Source of the DNA: an uncultured Pelagibacteraceae bacterium
GTDB taxonomy: Bacteria; Pseudomonadota; Alphaproteobacteria; Pelagibacterales; Pelagibacteraceae
NCBI GenBank assembly: GCA_902524345.1
Contig: CABZCX010000004.1
Span: 1 to 64,000, forward strand
Direction of reading: 5' to 3'
Length of the DNA stretch: 64,000 bases
The notes beneath the pieces were generated by a model, which made no database searches, was not told the origin of the DNA, and was given only the letters and a program-made list of their open reading frames with translations. Both the position numbers and the translations under genes were made by a program. Below, in pieces: positions 63,481 to 64,000 of this stretch (the first letter of the stretch is position 1; each line of letters opens with the position of its first letter).

Positions 63481-64000
63481 TCGTAGAGCATTTATAGTTG
63501 GTCTTAAATCGACTGAAATTAGTTCAAAGGAACAACTTTTTTTAAAAAAATATAAACCATGGGGAATAATTTTATTTACTAGAAACATCAAGAATTTAAA
63601 TCAAACCAAAAAACTAACTGCAAAAATAAGAAATATTTTTAATGACAAGAAATATCCTATAATGATTGATCAAGAGGGTGGACGTGTAAGCAGATTAGAA
63701 AATATTATCTCTTTTAAGAATTTGACCTCTGACTTTTTTGGAAAGAAATATGTTAAAAATAAAAAAGATTTTGAAATCTACTTTAAAATTTTTATAGATA
63801 AAACATCTTATTTATTAAAAGAATTAGGAATAAATATCAATTCCGTTCCAGTGTTAGATCTTAAAATTAGTGGTTCCAGCAAAATAATTGGAGACAGATC
63901 CTTTTCAAGAGATCCTAATATTGTCTCTAAAATTGGTGATATATGTATTCAAACTTATAAAGAAAATTCAATTGGTACAATTATCAAGCACATACCTGGG
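63473..64000 (+). CDS. nagZ: Beta-N-acetylhexosaminidase NagZ (3' end outside window)
   Basis: Cuts N-acetylglucosamine from anhydromuropeptides in cell wall recycling. 176 codons are visible from ATG 63473. GH3-family signs are WGIILFTRNIKN, MIDQEGGRVSRLE and IKHIPG at the cut end, which is the start of the KHFPGHG motif. The signature residues of the rest lie outside. The 8-base overlap with the preceding gene and the argS-SPOR-nagZ order support it. Confidence 0.92.
   Translation, partial: MNNRRAFIVGLKSTEISSKEQLFLKKYKPWGIILFTRNIKNLNQTKKLTAKIRNIFNDKKYPIMIDQEGGRVSRLENIISFKNLTSDFFGKKYVKNKKDFEIYFKIFIDKTSYLLKELGININSVPVLDLKISGSSKIIGDRSFSRDPNIVSKIGDICIQTYKENSIGTIIKHIPG

Overview
The window is a very AT-rich, densely packed bacterial chromosome segment. 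It reads as Pelagibacterales (SAR11, Candidatus Pelagibacter-like) Alphaproteobacteria. Evidence: alphaproteobacterial gene order (bamA-skp-fabZ-lpxD-lpxA-lpxI-lpxB / gltX / lexA / trp / tpiA-secG-pyrG-kdsA-eno-ftsB / lipA / ispDF / ntrYX-trkA-trkH); a fused ispDF; a single broad amino-acid transporter aapJQMP; intergenic gaps mostly of 0-30 bases with 1-8 base overlaps; and lysine/asparagine/isoleucine-rich proteins. No insertion sequence, prophage, CRISPR array or rRNA operon was seen, and no gene-free stretch exceeds about 220 bases.

Layout. 1-7993: outer-membrane and lipid A genes (bamA to lpxB), then gltX and lexA on the other strand. 8081-13290: a ppiD-trpE-trpG-trpD-trpC operon on the minus strand. 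13347-19808: tpiA, secG, pyrG, kdsA, eno, ftsB, lipA and a COQ10/RatA-like gene. 19785-27808: pncC/cinA, pgpA and ispDF (minus), then ntrY-ntrX-trkA-trkH (plus). 27840-33279: tRNA-Arg, the aapJQMP transporter, an Xre regulator, tRNA-Asn and tRNA-Cys. 33401-38936: valS-ilvD-manC.

38937-53856 is a phosphate-starvation region. A diacylglycerol kinase-like gene is divergent from a PlcP-type phosphoesterase and an Agt-type glycosyltransferase (lipid renovation). Then come phoR, an unrecognised secreted protein, pstS-pstC-pstA-pstB-phoU-phoB, a SixA-type phosphatase, ppk and ppx. Four upstream regions carry 7-base elements (TTTAACA/TGTAACA-like) repeated at an 11-base period, the geometry of PhoB boxes. 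Together these genes would scavenge phosphate, replace phospholipids by glycolipids and manage polyphosphate.

54078-58183 (minus): a lysine-rich coiled-coil protein, then a NUDIX-aquaporin-arsenate reductase-small membrane protein operon, and zur-znuB-znuC. znuC is divergent from znuA across two tandem perfect 15-base palindromes that look like Zur operators. 59228-64000: xthA, erpA, dgt, argS, a small membrane protein and the first 176 codons of nagZ.

Nothing here is a wholly new system. The most interesting items are the Pho-linked lipid-remodelling locus with oppositely oriented Pho-box candidates, the unrecognised secreted protein in the Pho cluster, tandem palindromes upstream of aapJ and znuA, an NtrX lacking its Walker B glutamate and sigma-54 contact loop, and an exact 42-base tandem duplication in the histidine-rich loop of ZnuA. 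All family assignments are from reading translated sequence; no database search was run.
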